Part shown: positions 1-13,400 of the stretch, piece after piece
Layout: every line of letters begins with the position of its first letter
Position numbering within the stretch: position 1 is the stretch's first letter
Assembly: GCA_907165275.2 (NCBI GenBank)
Contig: OU015658.1
Location: 260,501 to 324,500, forward strand
DNA length: 64,000 nt
DNA from: Zygaena filipendulae
Lineage: Eukaryota; Arthropoda; Insecta; Lepidoptera; Zygaenidae
Reading direction: 5' to 3'
Made by a program: the position numbers and the translations under genes
Notes under the pieces: model-generated
Database searches by the model: none
Seen by the model: the letters and a program-made list of their open reading frames with translations, nothing else
What the model was told of the DNA's origin: nothing

Positions 1-63
1 TATTATTTTACTAAATTTCTTAATTTTTTTCGCAACTGTATTAAAAATAGTTGTTCAGTACAC

Positions 64-174
64 GTGCGGAACCGTCATTGCAAAGAGTTCCGACTGTCAA
101 CCCTCACCTTCGGCTTCGCCTCGGCTCGGGTCGACATTTGTCGGAACTCTTTGCAATGACAGCCTTTCCGCACT
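64..174. repeat. Inverted-repeat hairpin element (MITE-like)
   Basis: Two arms of about 30 bases face each other: GCGGAACCGTCATTGCAAAG continuing to TTCCGAC at about 66-94, and its reverse complement at about 140-172, where four to five bases differ. Between them is a short C/T-rich spacer. This looks like a palindromic non-autonomous DNA element; no coding capacity is visible. The family is not named here. Confidence 0.6.
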
Positions 175-660
175 TGTAATGAAATATACTATTGCGGTGG
201 CAGTTTATATTTGCGCATGAAATAAAAATTACAACTGATTCCTTGGGTGAGGTGACGTGTTCGTCAAAAGTTTTTACCAGCCTATTAAATGATTTCCAGT
301 CTCTACACCCGAAAACAGTACTACCTGTTATAGCTCTCTACTTTGACCAGTGACAGTCTCTACTTTTTGAAGTAGGTACTTACCTACCTACTTACTAGCT
401 GACGTCACAACTTTTACCTATACAAACAGTAATAAACTCACTTGCACGATGTTGCATTTAAATCCTTTCATCTTGTTAAAAGTTTCTGCTACACTCTTGG
501 CGCGGTCCCTTAGCGAGGATAGCACCGCAGTTTTTTCTTTCAACCATAAATCATATGAGGCATCCCCCTCTACTGGCGGTTTTGCCTGGGAATGGCAAAC
601 GATATTTATTATAATTAATAGTTCGTTCCATTTTATTCCTGGTAAACGGTCATCATAATA

Positions 661-790
661 TCAGCCGAAAGACTCCCTCGGCTAAACATAGGCCTCCCCA
701 AGGATCGCCGCAACGACCGGTTCTGCTTTTCCCGCATCCAATGGCGTCCCGTGACCTTCACCAAGTCGTCGGTTCTCCATGTGGGTGGAA
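661..790 (-). mobile_element. Non-LTR retrotransposon relic (RTE-like ORF2 C-terminus)
   Basis: On the minus strand the segment reads TDDLVKVTGRHWMREKQNRS followed by a degraded SLGRP stretch. This resembles the common C-terminal signature (TDDL-K-AG-W-R-A-DR-W--LGEA) of RTE-type LINE proteins in insects. It is a short relic inside the last visible intron, or the downstream part, of the aminotransferase gene. Assignment to the RTE clade is from memory of the motif. Confidence 0.5.
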
Positions 791-867
791 CAGCTATTCT
801 TAAAAGAAATCATCCACATAAAGTTTTGGGACGGAGCTCATATTATTTTACGGCACAATCTCCTTTT

Positions 868-1053
868 GCATACTACACGTTGGCAGGGGTACAGAGAAGG
901 ACATAGGGTTTTTGTTCCGGAATTCCCGCGGGATCTCCGTATTTCCCGCGGGTAAAACCACGGGGGAACAGAATTCTTTCACTTATAGGAAGCTACAGTG
1001 GTCCTGCGTGACATAAAAATTACCGCGGGTGAAACCGCGTGGGTCAGCTAGTT
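868..1053 (+). mobile_element. LEP1-like non-autonomous Helitron fragment
   Basis: Two partial 3' units lie in a row. The first reads from ACGTTGGCAGGGGTACAGAG through GAATTCCCGCGGG. The second ends with GGTGAAACCGCGTGGGTCAGCTAGT. The CTAGT end and the CCGCGGGTGAAACCGCG core match the dominant dispersed repeat of this window. Calling it Helitron-like rests on the CTAG end and general knowledge of lepidopteran LEP1 elements. Confidence 0.6.
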
Positions 1054-1076
1054 AGTTAATAGTGTGAACTGTGAAC

Positions 1077-3894
<2,818 letters not shown>

Positions 3895-4267
3895 CCTGAA
3901 ATTGCAATTTTAGTGCGAATTGTTGGATTGCTTTTTTTTGGAAGATGGCCTAAGATATAACTGTGATGATTATCACCAACAGTTTAGTCTATTTTAAGAT
4001 AAATGATAAACTATGCAAATTCCATTAAAAATTCAAATGCAACTAAGTATGTAGGTATGCTTCGTGTTCACGCCCCAATTGCTGAACCAATTTACAATAG
4101 ATCAGGATCCTGAGATAGAACTAATTCATATCTTCCATTTCTCTTATGTACGTAATGAGAGGTGCCTAAACGGGACGCGTCCTTAAAATTTCCCTTTCAG
4201 TTCTCGTCGCTTTTCAATTTGAACGCTTGACTTGTACCTACTCGTAATTAATAAGTTTTATGGCTCA

Positions 4268-4784
4268 ACTGTACAATAAGCACCCGCGATTTAGAGCTTC
4301 ATATTTTTTATGTGTGTGGGACTTTGCTTAATATAACTTCACATAAAATCCCTAATTACGGAAACTCATCGTTTTCGAGAAAAAAAAATACTAAAGTTTT
4401 CACAATTTCATACAAAACTCCGCGATGTGTCAACCATTTGCCATTGACTTTGTAGTTTGTAAGAATTGTGTTTCGTTTTACATTCGGACAAAGTGATTAT
4501 GTTATTTATTATCTTTGATTATTATAATTTGCTAATGAAAATGAAAATTTGTTAAACTTGAGGGTTAGGTTAGGTTTGCACTGTTGACCAAATCGCGCGG
4601 TAGCGGCCGGCGAAGCGCCAAAGTCAAAATATTATCGTAAATTGAGTAAGGTTTTTGTTATTTTTTTTTTTCTCGAAAATTATGAATTTCCGTAATTTGC
4701 GGATTTGAGAAATACACTATAAACACACTATTCTATCCAAAAAAAATTGTAACTATTAAAAATCGAGGGTGCTTAATGTACAGT
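4268..4784. mobile_element. 517-bp terminal-inverted-repeat element (MITE-like)
   Basis: The left end reads ACTGTACAATAAGCACCCGC; the right end is its near-exact reverse complement (CGAGGGTGCTTAATGTACAGT). The symmetry goes inward: ATTACGGAAA and TTTTCGAGAAAAAAAA recur inverted in the right half. There is no ORF. A clear target duplication is not visible at the ends. Confidence 0.7.
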
Positions 4785-6304
4785 CCTTCCAGTTTTATAC
4801 TTACCGGGTCACTCGACAAAGCTAGCCGGGATGTTCCTTGTTCCGTCTGATAAAACGCAGTGACTGTTCTAAACAAAGATATTTTAAGTATTTGATTTTT
4901 AAAGATACGACGTAGTGGTCTGCCTGAAGTCTCTTTAGTAAATAACTTGAACGTAACGTTTTATTTTAGACAGCTTCTTTATGTCCTACGCAACGTATCT
5001 ACTGGTTATATTCCCTTAGTCCTACGCACTTTTCCGTATGGAGGTCTATTTGAGTCTATTGGTTACCATACCATAGTCTGTTACATTGCGAAATTTCTGG
5101 GTTCATACATTTTTTCATCGACACACTTTCATCTAAGTATTTGGTTCAAAATTTTTCTTAATTATTGTGAATTTATAGGTAATTCGTTGTTGTAATTTTG
5201 CTGTAATTTTATTCAATTGACAGCGTCAAAATTCAGCTGAATTATACATAAGTGTTTTTTTTTTGCGAGTTGTTTTGCAACCTTATTTTGGACAAGATTT
5301 ATCTACACTATATATAATAGGTACCACGTGACAACGATAAAAAAGCGAAATGTATATTTTTCATTTTAAATTTATTTTTTTACCATTTATTTAATTTATA
5401 CAATAATTTCAACTATTTCAGATGTCCTTTCTAATCTATAATAATCCCAATAGAAAAATATTATCTCTCGTATTTCATATGTATATAGTTATATATATAA
5501 TCTATTGTTACAATATTATATTATATTATATTATATATATATAAAACAACACAATACGTCGACGACTGTTTTATTTTACACTATTTATATTGTATTATGT
5601 ATTATAAAATCGCTCTTCAACGAGTATAAAGTTTCTTGTGATGTGTACAGACGCAACTACTAGGAATCTCGTCTTTGATAATATAAAACTCTGTTTACAA
5701 TAGTTAGGTAGCTACGTACTTAATCATAATTATCATCATCCATCAACAAATCAAATCAACGACACGATAATTTCGTTACATTTATTAACATAAAAAATGT
5801 ACATACAGATGTGAGCGCTAAATGTAATAATTATTAATTAGGTATTAATTATTATTTACATTACATTTTTAATTCGTAAACATTTTTTTTTTTCAACAGC
5901 ATTGAGATTATTAAAACAAATACAATATTAATAAACAACGGAAACATAATTCTCACATGTTTTATGGCAAATTGTAAAAAGCCTAAACAAAATTCACCAT
6001 TTCTAATAAAAACGTAGGTATTTATAAAAAAAAAAAACATAACATTTGCTATATTTTACACATAATTATTTCAATAATCGTCTTAAAATCGAAATAAATT
6101 ATTAACTCTCTAAAAAAATATTTCAAACTATTGCTTATTGTCAAATAAATTCAAACGTCGCGTCGCGTCGCGTCGTAACTAATGGATAAAACAATTCCTA
6201 ATTCACTTAATTATGTACTAAATAATTAAAATCTATGATATTTTCAATTTTTTTTTACAGATCTTAGGAATGTCAAGTTGATATATCAGCCCCCCTAGCT
6301 AAAT

Positions 6305-6478
6305 TGATATAGATCGCTACAATCGCCAACGCATAGAAAACTAAGAAACCAATTCGTTACGTCACGTGGTCACCCAAAATTGGACTTTGGATTGGACGAT
6401 ATTACTTGACCACGTGACATTAAGATTCGTTTCTCAGTTTTATATGCGTTAACGATTGGAAATTGTCAACTTGGCTAG
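6305..6478. mobile_element. Palindromic MITE, family A copy 1
   Basis: The left half contains GCATAGAAAACTAAGAAACC and GTCACGTGGTCA; the right half holds TGACCACGTGAC and TTCTCAGTTTTATATGCGTT in inverted order. Three more copies occur at 11085-11240, 41764-41860 and 48565-48915. It sits downstream of the LRP2 stop and may be inside its 3' UTR. Confidence 0.7.
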
Positions 6479-6499
6479 GGCGGCAGGCGCAGTCTTCGG

Positions 6500-7292
6500 C
6501 CTATGGGCCTACCCCTGACGGTCGAAGGAATGTAAGAACCTAGTACCTATGTATAACACTCACATAACTACAAATAGATCCATATTCATCACGGAATGAT
6601 ATGAAGTTATTTATTACATAATATGTATCTCTTATATTTTATTTTAATATATAATAGGTATTTGGAACGAAAAGAACGTCACGCGGACGTTCTACATATT
6701 TTATAGAAGCTAAATAAAAAATAAATATATTTTATTAAGAAAAGTTTAATTAACAAACGAAATAAAAATAAGTACAGCTTCAATCGTAAATGACTACGCA
6801 CAGACAGTCTACTTGCGTATGTACAACGATATCCGGTCCACACGTCGCCATACTTCCGTCGAACGATTGTGAAATTTTAAACGGATAACGGATTATTGAT
6901 GTAACAAAACATCAGAATCGGTTTTTGATTTTACTTTGTTTTCCGTTCGAAAATTGTTTGGAACGGCCGTCTCAATCGTCAGACGCGAATAGACCTCGGC
7001 TCAGAAGAAAAAGTCGAGTTACATACAAAACATCTACTCAGTTCGGAATTCCGATTTAGTGTGAAGATAAAAAGCGAAATAATAAAAACGAACCATTCTA
7101 TTCAATCGTTATTACGGAGCGCCCCAGAAACGTAAGCGTCGAATGTTTTGCGCACAATATCGAATGCGTTTCCGAACGCTGCGCCGACCGTTGCCGCCGG
7201 CCGCGCTACAGCACGCGGTAGGGGCGGCAGGGGCGCCAGGGGCGGCAGGGGCGGCTGGGGCGGCGGGGGCGGCAGGGGCGGCACGGCGCGCG
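6500..7292 (-). other. Probable LRP2 3' UTR
   Basis: This stretch follows the TAG at 7295-7293 and has no recognised repeat apart from the minisatellite at 7221-7283. Minus-strand AATAAA signals occur near 6729-6734 and again further left (for example near 6606). The true cleavage site cannot be set from sequence alone; the limits given are an estimate. Confidence 0.4.
7221..7283 (+). repeat. 9-bp G-rich minisatellite (7 units)
   Basis: Seven tandem units of GGGGCGGCA and close variants (GGGGCGCCA, GGGGCGGCT, GGGGCGGCG) fill this interval, ten bases past the LRP2 stop codon. The plus strand (template of LRP2) carries seven runs of at least four G separated by short spacers, so it fits a G-quadruplex pattern; the transcript is C-rich. 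Confidence 0.9.
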
Positions 7293-7498
7293 CTAGCAGT
7301 CGTGGTCCTCGTGCACCAGGTGCTGCGTGTCGACGCCCGTGTCGGCCGCCGGGTCGAGTGCGCGCGTCCGCCCGCCCCGCGCCGCGCCCGCGCCGCCCGC
7401 GCCGCCCGCGCCGCCCGCGCCGCGCGTCTCCGTCGACGACGGCGACAGCACCGCCGATACGACCTTCTCCTTCAACTCGTCCGGCACCTCGTAGACCG
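7293..7498 (-). CDS. LRP2 (mgl): LRP2 exon W24: C-terminus and stop
   Basis: It starts [20 protein letters not shown], then a Gly-Ala tract (GAGGAGGAGGAGAA) made by a 9-base GC repeat, and ends [20 protein letters not shown] followed by TAG at 7295-7293. The end aligns with human LRP2 DTANLVKEDSEV, which fixes the reading frame in spite of the repeats. The human PDZ-type SEV end is replaced by HDC. Confidence 0.9.
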
Positions 7499-10400
7499 CT
7501 GCGGATCGAAATTACGCGTTAACATCGGGGGAATGTCCATACAAAAGCGGTTTTTAAAATATCTAGAATTCAAAACCAAAGTTTATAACACAACATATAG
7601 GGAACGATGCATTAGACATCATCTACTTCCACTTCAAGTGCGAAGAAATTTCTCTGATATAATTTACCTATCAAGATATTGACCAGTAAAATTGACTCCC
7701 CAGATTTGCTAGCGTTGACTGGTTTGGTAGTGCCGAGAAGTGTCAACGCGCGGAGAGGCGTCAAGTTGCACGTGCCCCGCGCGCGGACTAATTACAGGCA
7801 AAATAGTTACTTTGCTAGAGTCACTCGATTATTTAATTCGAATAGCGACAGGACAGATTGCGACCTATTTTGCACTGCTGTCCCTAAGTTGAGGAAGGCA
7901 TTGGCAGTCGAACTTTGCAACGAATGATCATTGATTGTACTTCTCTTGTACCTATGTTTTCATTGATTTCACATATATACTATTTGTACATATTCCTGTA
8001 TGTGAAAACTGTAGTGACTTAAATATAGACCTAATTGTTAATTTAGCTGTTAGTTTTCCAAAGTAAATAAAATAAATAAATAAATAAATGTGGTCTGTCA
8101 TTAGTTATCGATTCGATGAAATGTGATAAGGCCAAGGACACTCACGCAGCGTGTCGGCGAGGGGCGCGGGCGGCGCGGCGCCGCTGCGCGTGACCGCCTC
8201 GTACATGGGGTTGCTGAAGTCGCGCCCCTTGCGCGTCTCCTCCAGCGTGTAGGCGGCGCCCGCTCCCGCCCCTGCGCCCGCACCCGCGCCCGCCCCCGGC
8301 TCGCCCACGCCGCCGAACTCCACGTTGGAGCCGGGCCGGAACGACACGCTCTGCGACGACGCCAGGCTGCCCAGCCCCACAGCCTTGCCGCTGTGAATCG
8401 GAGACGATTATAAGATTCAATCAATATAATCAAGTTGCAACGATGTGGCGGTCCCTATTCCACTCATTATCATATCTTGCCTAATTTTATTACGTCTTTA
8501 TTACATTTTGTCATTCCAATCGGGTATTTTCTACTTTTGATGTTGTGATTGTGATATTCTATTCCGAGATTTCGCCCTTATCGAATCTAATAACTATTCT
8601 TATTACTGCTTATTCCTTTTCATCGTAAACTTAAAAAAGCGTGTAATAAAGGACATTTTGTCTTACAACATTTGATTTATTCAATCACGAACTGGCCACA
8701 GGTAATAAGACCCTAACCTGACCTCGAGAGTGATAAACATGGTGAATAAGCAAAAGTGTCTCACAAGGGCCTCTTCCGTATGACGAACCAGGCGGCGGCG
8801 GCGCCCAGCGCCAGCACCAGCACCAGCAGCACGGGCACCAGCACGGCGGCGGAGGGCGCGTGGCGCGGCGCGGCGGCGGCGGCGGCGCGCGCGCACAGGC
8901 CGGCGCCCGCGCGGCACACGCACTCCAGCCGCCCGCCCAGGCGCTCCTCGCACGCCTCGCCCGCGCCGCACGCGCACACGCGGGGCGCGGCGCGCGGCGG
9001 CGCGGCGGGCGCGTCGCACGCCACCACCGCGCCGGCCGTCGCGCGCTTGGGCGGCGCGGGCGCGGGCGCGGGCCCGGCGCCGCCCGCCTCGGGGCACGCG
9101 CAGCGCCGCCCGCCCGGCACGCCCAGGCACAGGTGCGAGCAGGGCGCGCGCGAGCACGCCGCGCCCGCGCCCGCGCTCGTGTTGTAGCGCCGCGGGTGGT
9201 ACACTGCGGGGGGGCGATCGTTAATGCCATGCTCGAGTAGAAGGAACCTTGCATTTGACGACCGAATTGACGCAGTAGATCATGTCTACCCGCAAATCGA
9301 GAGGTCTTGGGTTCAATTCCCGGTTGGGGTGAACTTTGTAAGAAGAACACAGAGTTCCAATTTCCAGTCTGTCCACTGTCCTCTATCCAGTTCAAAAATA
9401 AAATGAAAAAAAAAAGATGTTTTTTCTTTCCCCACCGAAAAAACGAAATCCTTACTATTTGTTATAAATGCGAAACTCGAAAGTGACTTGGTCTGTCTGC
9501 CTGTGTTACGCTTTCACGCCTCAACGGCTTAACCTATCATCAAAAAATTTTCGATACACGTTGTACAGAGGTACAGAGAAGGACATAGGGTACTTTTTAT
9601 CCCGGAATTCCTGCTGGATCTCCGAAATTACTGCGGGTGAAACCGCGGGGAACAGCTAGTAGACAATATTTTGCCCAACGACCCTCACCTTTCACAGCCG
9701 AAGGGTTGACTAGATCCCTGGAGATGAAGAAGGGCACTCCCCGCCCGAACTTGTCCTGACGGACCAGCTCGCCGGACTCGCGCGTCACCCAGTACAGCGA
9801 CGACTCGAACACGTCCAGCGAGATGGGATGCTTCAGGAAGTCGCCCTTGAGCACCACTTTCCTGTTGGTCCCGTCGGGCCTCATCGTCTCGATGGTGTTC
9901 AGCTTGGCGTCCGCCCAGTACACGGCGTGGTCCATGCCGAAGTCGATCGCCAGGCCGGTGGGATGGCGGATGTTCTCAGTGATGATCGGCCGCCTCTTGG
10001 AGCCGTCCATCCACGCTATCTCTATCTTGGGCGCCGAGCCCGCGTCGGCCCAGTACATCCGGCCCATCTGCGGGTCCAGGGCCAGCGCGGTCGGGCTCTC
10101 GATCCCGGCGGAGACCACGGCGCGCCGGTAGCGGCCGTCCGTGCGCGCCACCATCACGCGGCCCCGCGGCTTGGAGCCGGTGCGGTCCGTCTCGGTCCAG
10201 TAGAGGTTGTCGCCCGCGTAGTCGACGGCCAGCGCGGTCGGTTTGGAGTTTCCTTTCATGTTCAGGTCCTGGGCGAAGCCGGTCTTGACCTGGCCGCCGA
10301 GCGCGTTCACCATGTAGGAGCGCTTGATTGTCTTGTCGTAGCTGTCCGCCCAGAAGACCATCTCGTTCTTGGGGTCGTAGTCGATGGCCTCGATACGTTT

Positions 10401-13400
10401 CTCGCCGGAGATGACATTGATCTCTTCGTTCTTGTCCTGCACGAAGGCGCGGATGTCGGGCCCGTTGGCGAACATCAGCACCACTTCGCCATCCGTCACC
10501 TTGCACACCCCGGACAAGTTATCCGCCAAACTGGAAACGTTACATGACCTTTTATGAGGCAAGATACAAGGATAATATTGGAATCATTTAATGGCAGATC
10601 GAATTTAAAAAGGGGTTAAAAAGAGTCCTTAAAATGCAATGTGTGTCAAAAGACCTACCTGAATCCGTCCCGGCAGCTGCAGGAGTAGCTGCCGTTGAGA
10701 TTGTGGCAGAGCTGCGAGCAGTGGTGCGTGCCGGCCGCGCACTCGTCCACGTCCTGGCAGCGCTTGGGGTTCAGCGGCGAGATGATCCAGCCCGCGAAGC
10801 ACGAGCAGATGTAGCCGCCCGAGCCCACGCCGCTCGCGCCGTCAACTAAGTCAATGCCGCCCGCGCCGCTTATCGACAGGTTCGTACAGAAGTGCTCGCA
10901 ACCACCTGGACCCAGAAATAGATTATTTTATTATGGTCGACAGGAACCTGGGTTTGAGGAATAATGTCCCTGTCCTATATTACGAAGGAGTGTTGTTACA
11001 GAGATGCGGTGTTTTGAAGGATTTAAAGAATCCCCTCTAGACGTAGATGAACCACTATCTTATACTGCTCACACCAGAGGCCCTAGCAAAGATCTTTAAT
11101 CATATCTCTATTGAAAACTAAGAAACCTATTGTCATGTAATGTGGTCACGAAAAATTAGTTACGATTTTTGTGACATAACATTACGATAAGTTCTTTAGT
11201 TTTCTATGGCATAACGATTAAAGAAAGTCAACTTCCTCTGTCTCATAATTGAAATAAAAAAAGATTAACGATAAAGATCGTCAACTTTGTCTCTTTCAAC
11301 TTCCACTATCTCTCTTTGTCTTTTCGACCCTCTACCCGCACCGGCGCCCGGCGCCGGGGCAGCGTAGCACACCTTTGTCGTTGAGGTCACAGTAGAGGTC
11401 GTGGTGGCAGCCGCGCTCGTCGCTGGCGTCGCCGCAGTCGTCGGCCAGGTCGCACAGTTGCGCGCGCGCCACGCAGCGCCGGTTGGCGCACTGGAACTGC
11501 GTGGCGGGCTCGCAGGGCCGCGCGCGCGCGCCGCACAGCGTCATGTTATTCTCGTCCGAGCCGTCGCCGCAGTTGTCAACGCCGTCGCACACCTGGTACC
11601 TGAAACCACCGCAACACTTGCTCAATCAGAGCTTACGAAACAGATCTGAGCGTAATCGCTTACAAAAATACGAGTATTCGTGAGTCCCGAGATAGGAAAG
11701 GGATTGATAAATGACATTTACTCAATATTTATTCACGCCCATAATTCCGCCGTCACTCTCTTTTATACGCGTTCTTATGATGCGCTATCAGTATCAATGC
11801 CTTTCATGATTTCTTTGTCATGCAATTCCTGGAGAGCAATCGTGTATGTCATCTTGATAATGAACCTTTAGTGTTTACTAAACATTGTACGACGAGCAGC
11901 TTCTACTAATGTATTGAAAAAGTGGGAGAGTAAATACTGGCAACAATTTGAATATCAGAAAAGAGAAGATCTAGAACAGTGAGTGATTATAATACCTACC
12001 TAGGTACGCATCTGTGGTTATCGCACTGGAAACGTCTCAACGTGTCGCAGTTGAAGTTGGTGCACATGATAGGCGCCTCGTCCGACCCGTCGCCGCAGTC
12101 ATCCGATCCGTCGCAAAGGTCTGACTGCGACACGCACAAGTTGTTTTCGCACTGGAACCTGAAAACACCAGTACGATCATTAAACCGCGGTAAAAAATAC
12201 CATATCCTTCATACTATCTAAAGTACAACCCGTTTACCTGTTTTCAGGACAGTATCTGCCTCCAGGGAATCGCGGAGGGCATCCGATCTCATCGGACATG
12301 TCTCTGCAGTCCCTGTCGCCGTCGCATCTGAAGAATGACGCGATGCAATGTCCCGACTTGCACTGGAAGGTGCCGTTCTTGCACTTGTAGCCGCCGCAGT
12401 CTGCCTCGTCGCTGTTGTCGCCGCAGTCGTCCTCGTGGTCGCAGCGCCACCGTGACGAGATGCACTTCCCGTGCCCGCACTTGAACTCCGACTCGGAACA
12501 CTCCCTGTAGTTGTGCTTGCAGACGGCCTCGGCCTCGTCGCTGCCGTCGCCGCAGTCGTCGGTGAAGTCGCACAGCCACTGCTTCGGTATGCAACGTTTG
12601 TTCTCGCAAGTGAAATCGGTTTCGGAATTGCAAGTCGGACAGTTTTCGGCGAGTTCGTCGGAACCGTCTCGGCAGTCGTCTTTGCCGTCACAGAACAACC
12701 ACTTCGGAATGCACCGGTAGTTGGATTGCCCGGGGCAGCGCCTCCAGCCCGTGGTGCAGTTCCTCTGGCGGCACATGTACGCGGGTTCATCGGAATCGTC
12801 GCCGCAATCATTGTCGAAGTCACACATCCACAGTTTAGGAATGCAACGTCCGTTCTTGCAGGAAAACTCCGTGTCCGGATTACAAGTTTTGTTATGACAT
12901 AAAGACGGGTCTTCGTCGCTGTTGTCTTTGCAATCCGTGTCCCCGTCACACTTCCAGCTGTTCAAAATGCATCTGCCGCTCGATTTACACTTAAATTCAA
13001 GAGTGGGACACTCGTGAGCGCACTCAGCTTCGTCGCTTCCATCTCCGCAGTCGTCGGTGCCGTCGCAGATAGTGGCGGCGGGCGTGCAGTTGGTGTTCTT
13101 GCACTGGAATGACCCAGCCCTGCAATGTCTCGTCGGACAAGTGGCAGGTTCATCCGAACCGTCCATACAATCTTTCTCGCCGTCACATTTCCAGAACCAA
13201 GGAATACATTTCTCGTCACGACCGTTACATCTATGTTGGCCATTGGTGCAGTTAGCTATGCAAGTTTTCATGTCTCTAGCTAAGTAGAATTGGTTTGGAC
13301 AAGCACATTTGTACGTCGTAGCACCTTCTTCACCATAAGCGTCGATATTCAGGTAACTAGACTCGTGTGGTGGCGCTATGAGACAAAGGTGAGAACACCC

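Larger units (their letters stand above)
3895..7292. other. Intergenic region between LRP2 3' end and ALT
   Basis: This AT-rich stretch holds the ALT 5' flank next to 3894, a palindromic element at 4268-4784, a (TA)-rich run near 5505-5550, a short GTCGC repeat at about 6156-6176, a MITE at 6305-6478 and the LRP2 3' UTR nearest 7292. No convincing coding ORF is present. The 82-residue ORF at 4947-5195 lacks family features and is not called. Confidence 0.6.

Noticed and set aside
7102..7284. Proline-rich ORF (PPLPPPPPQPPLPPLAPL) as the true LRP2 C-terminus
   Set aside because: It is out of frame with the tail. The in-frame end [12 protein letters not shown] aligns with the human C-terminus, so the proline-rich reading is only the minisatellite in another frame.
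8756..9240. Two overlapping plus-strand ORFs of 126-143 residues opposite the LRP2 membrane exon
   Set aside because: The region is extremely GC-rich and stop-poor in all frames. Ala/Arg/His-rich translations are compositional artefacts.
9828..10547. 239-residue plus-strand ORF opposite LRP2 exon W21
   Set aside because: It is the antisense shadow of a GC-rich propeller exon. The minus frame has YWTD motifs and correct splice phases, and the plus frame has no domain.
12218..12949. 243-residue minus-strand ORF in another frame of exon W17 (also 14618-15727, 369 residues)
   Set aside because: Both are +1/-1 frame shadows of the regularly spaced LDLa repeats, rich in Thr and Ser from shifted Asp/Glu/Cys codons.
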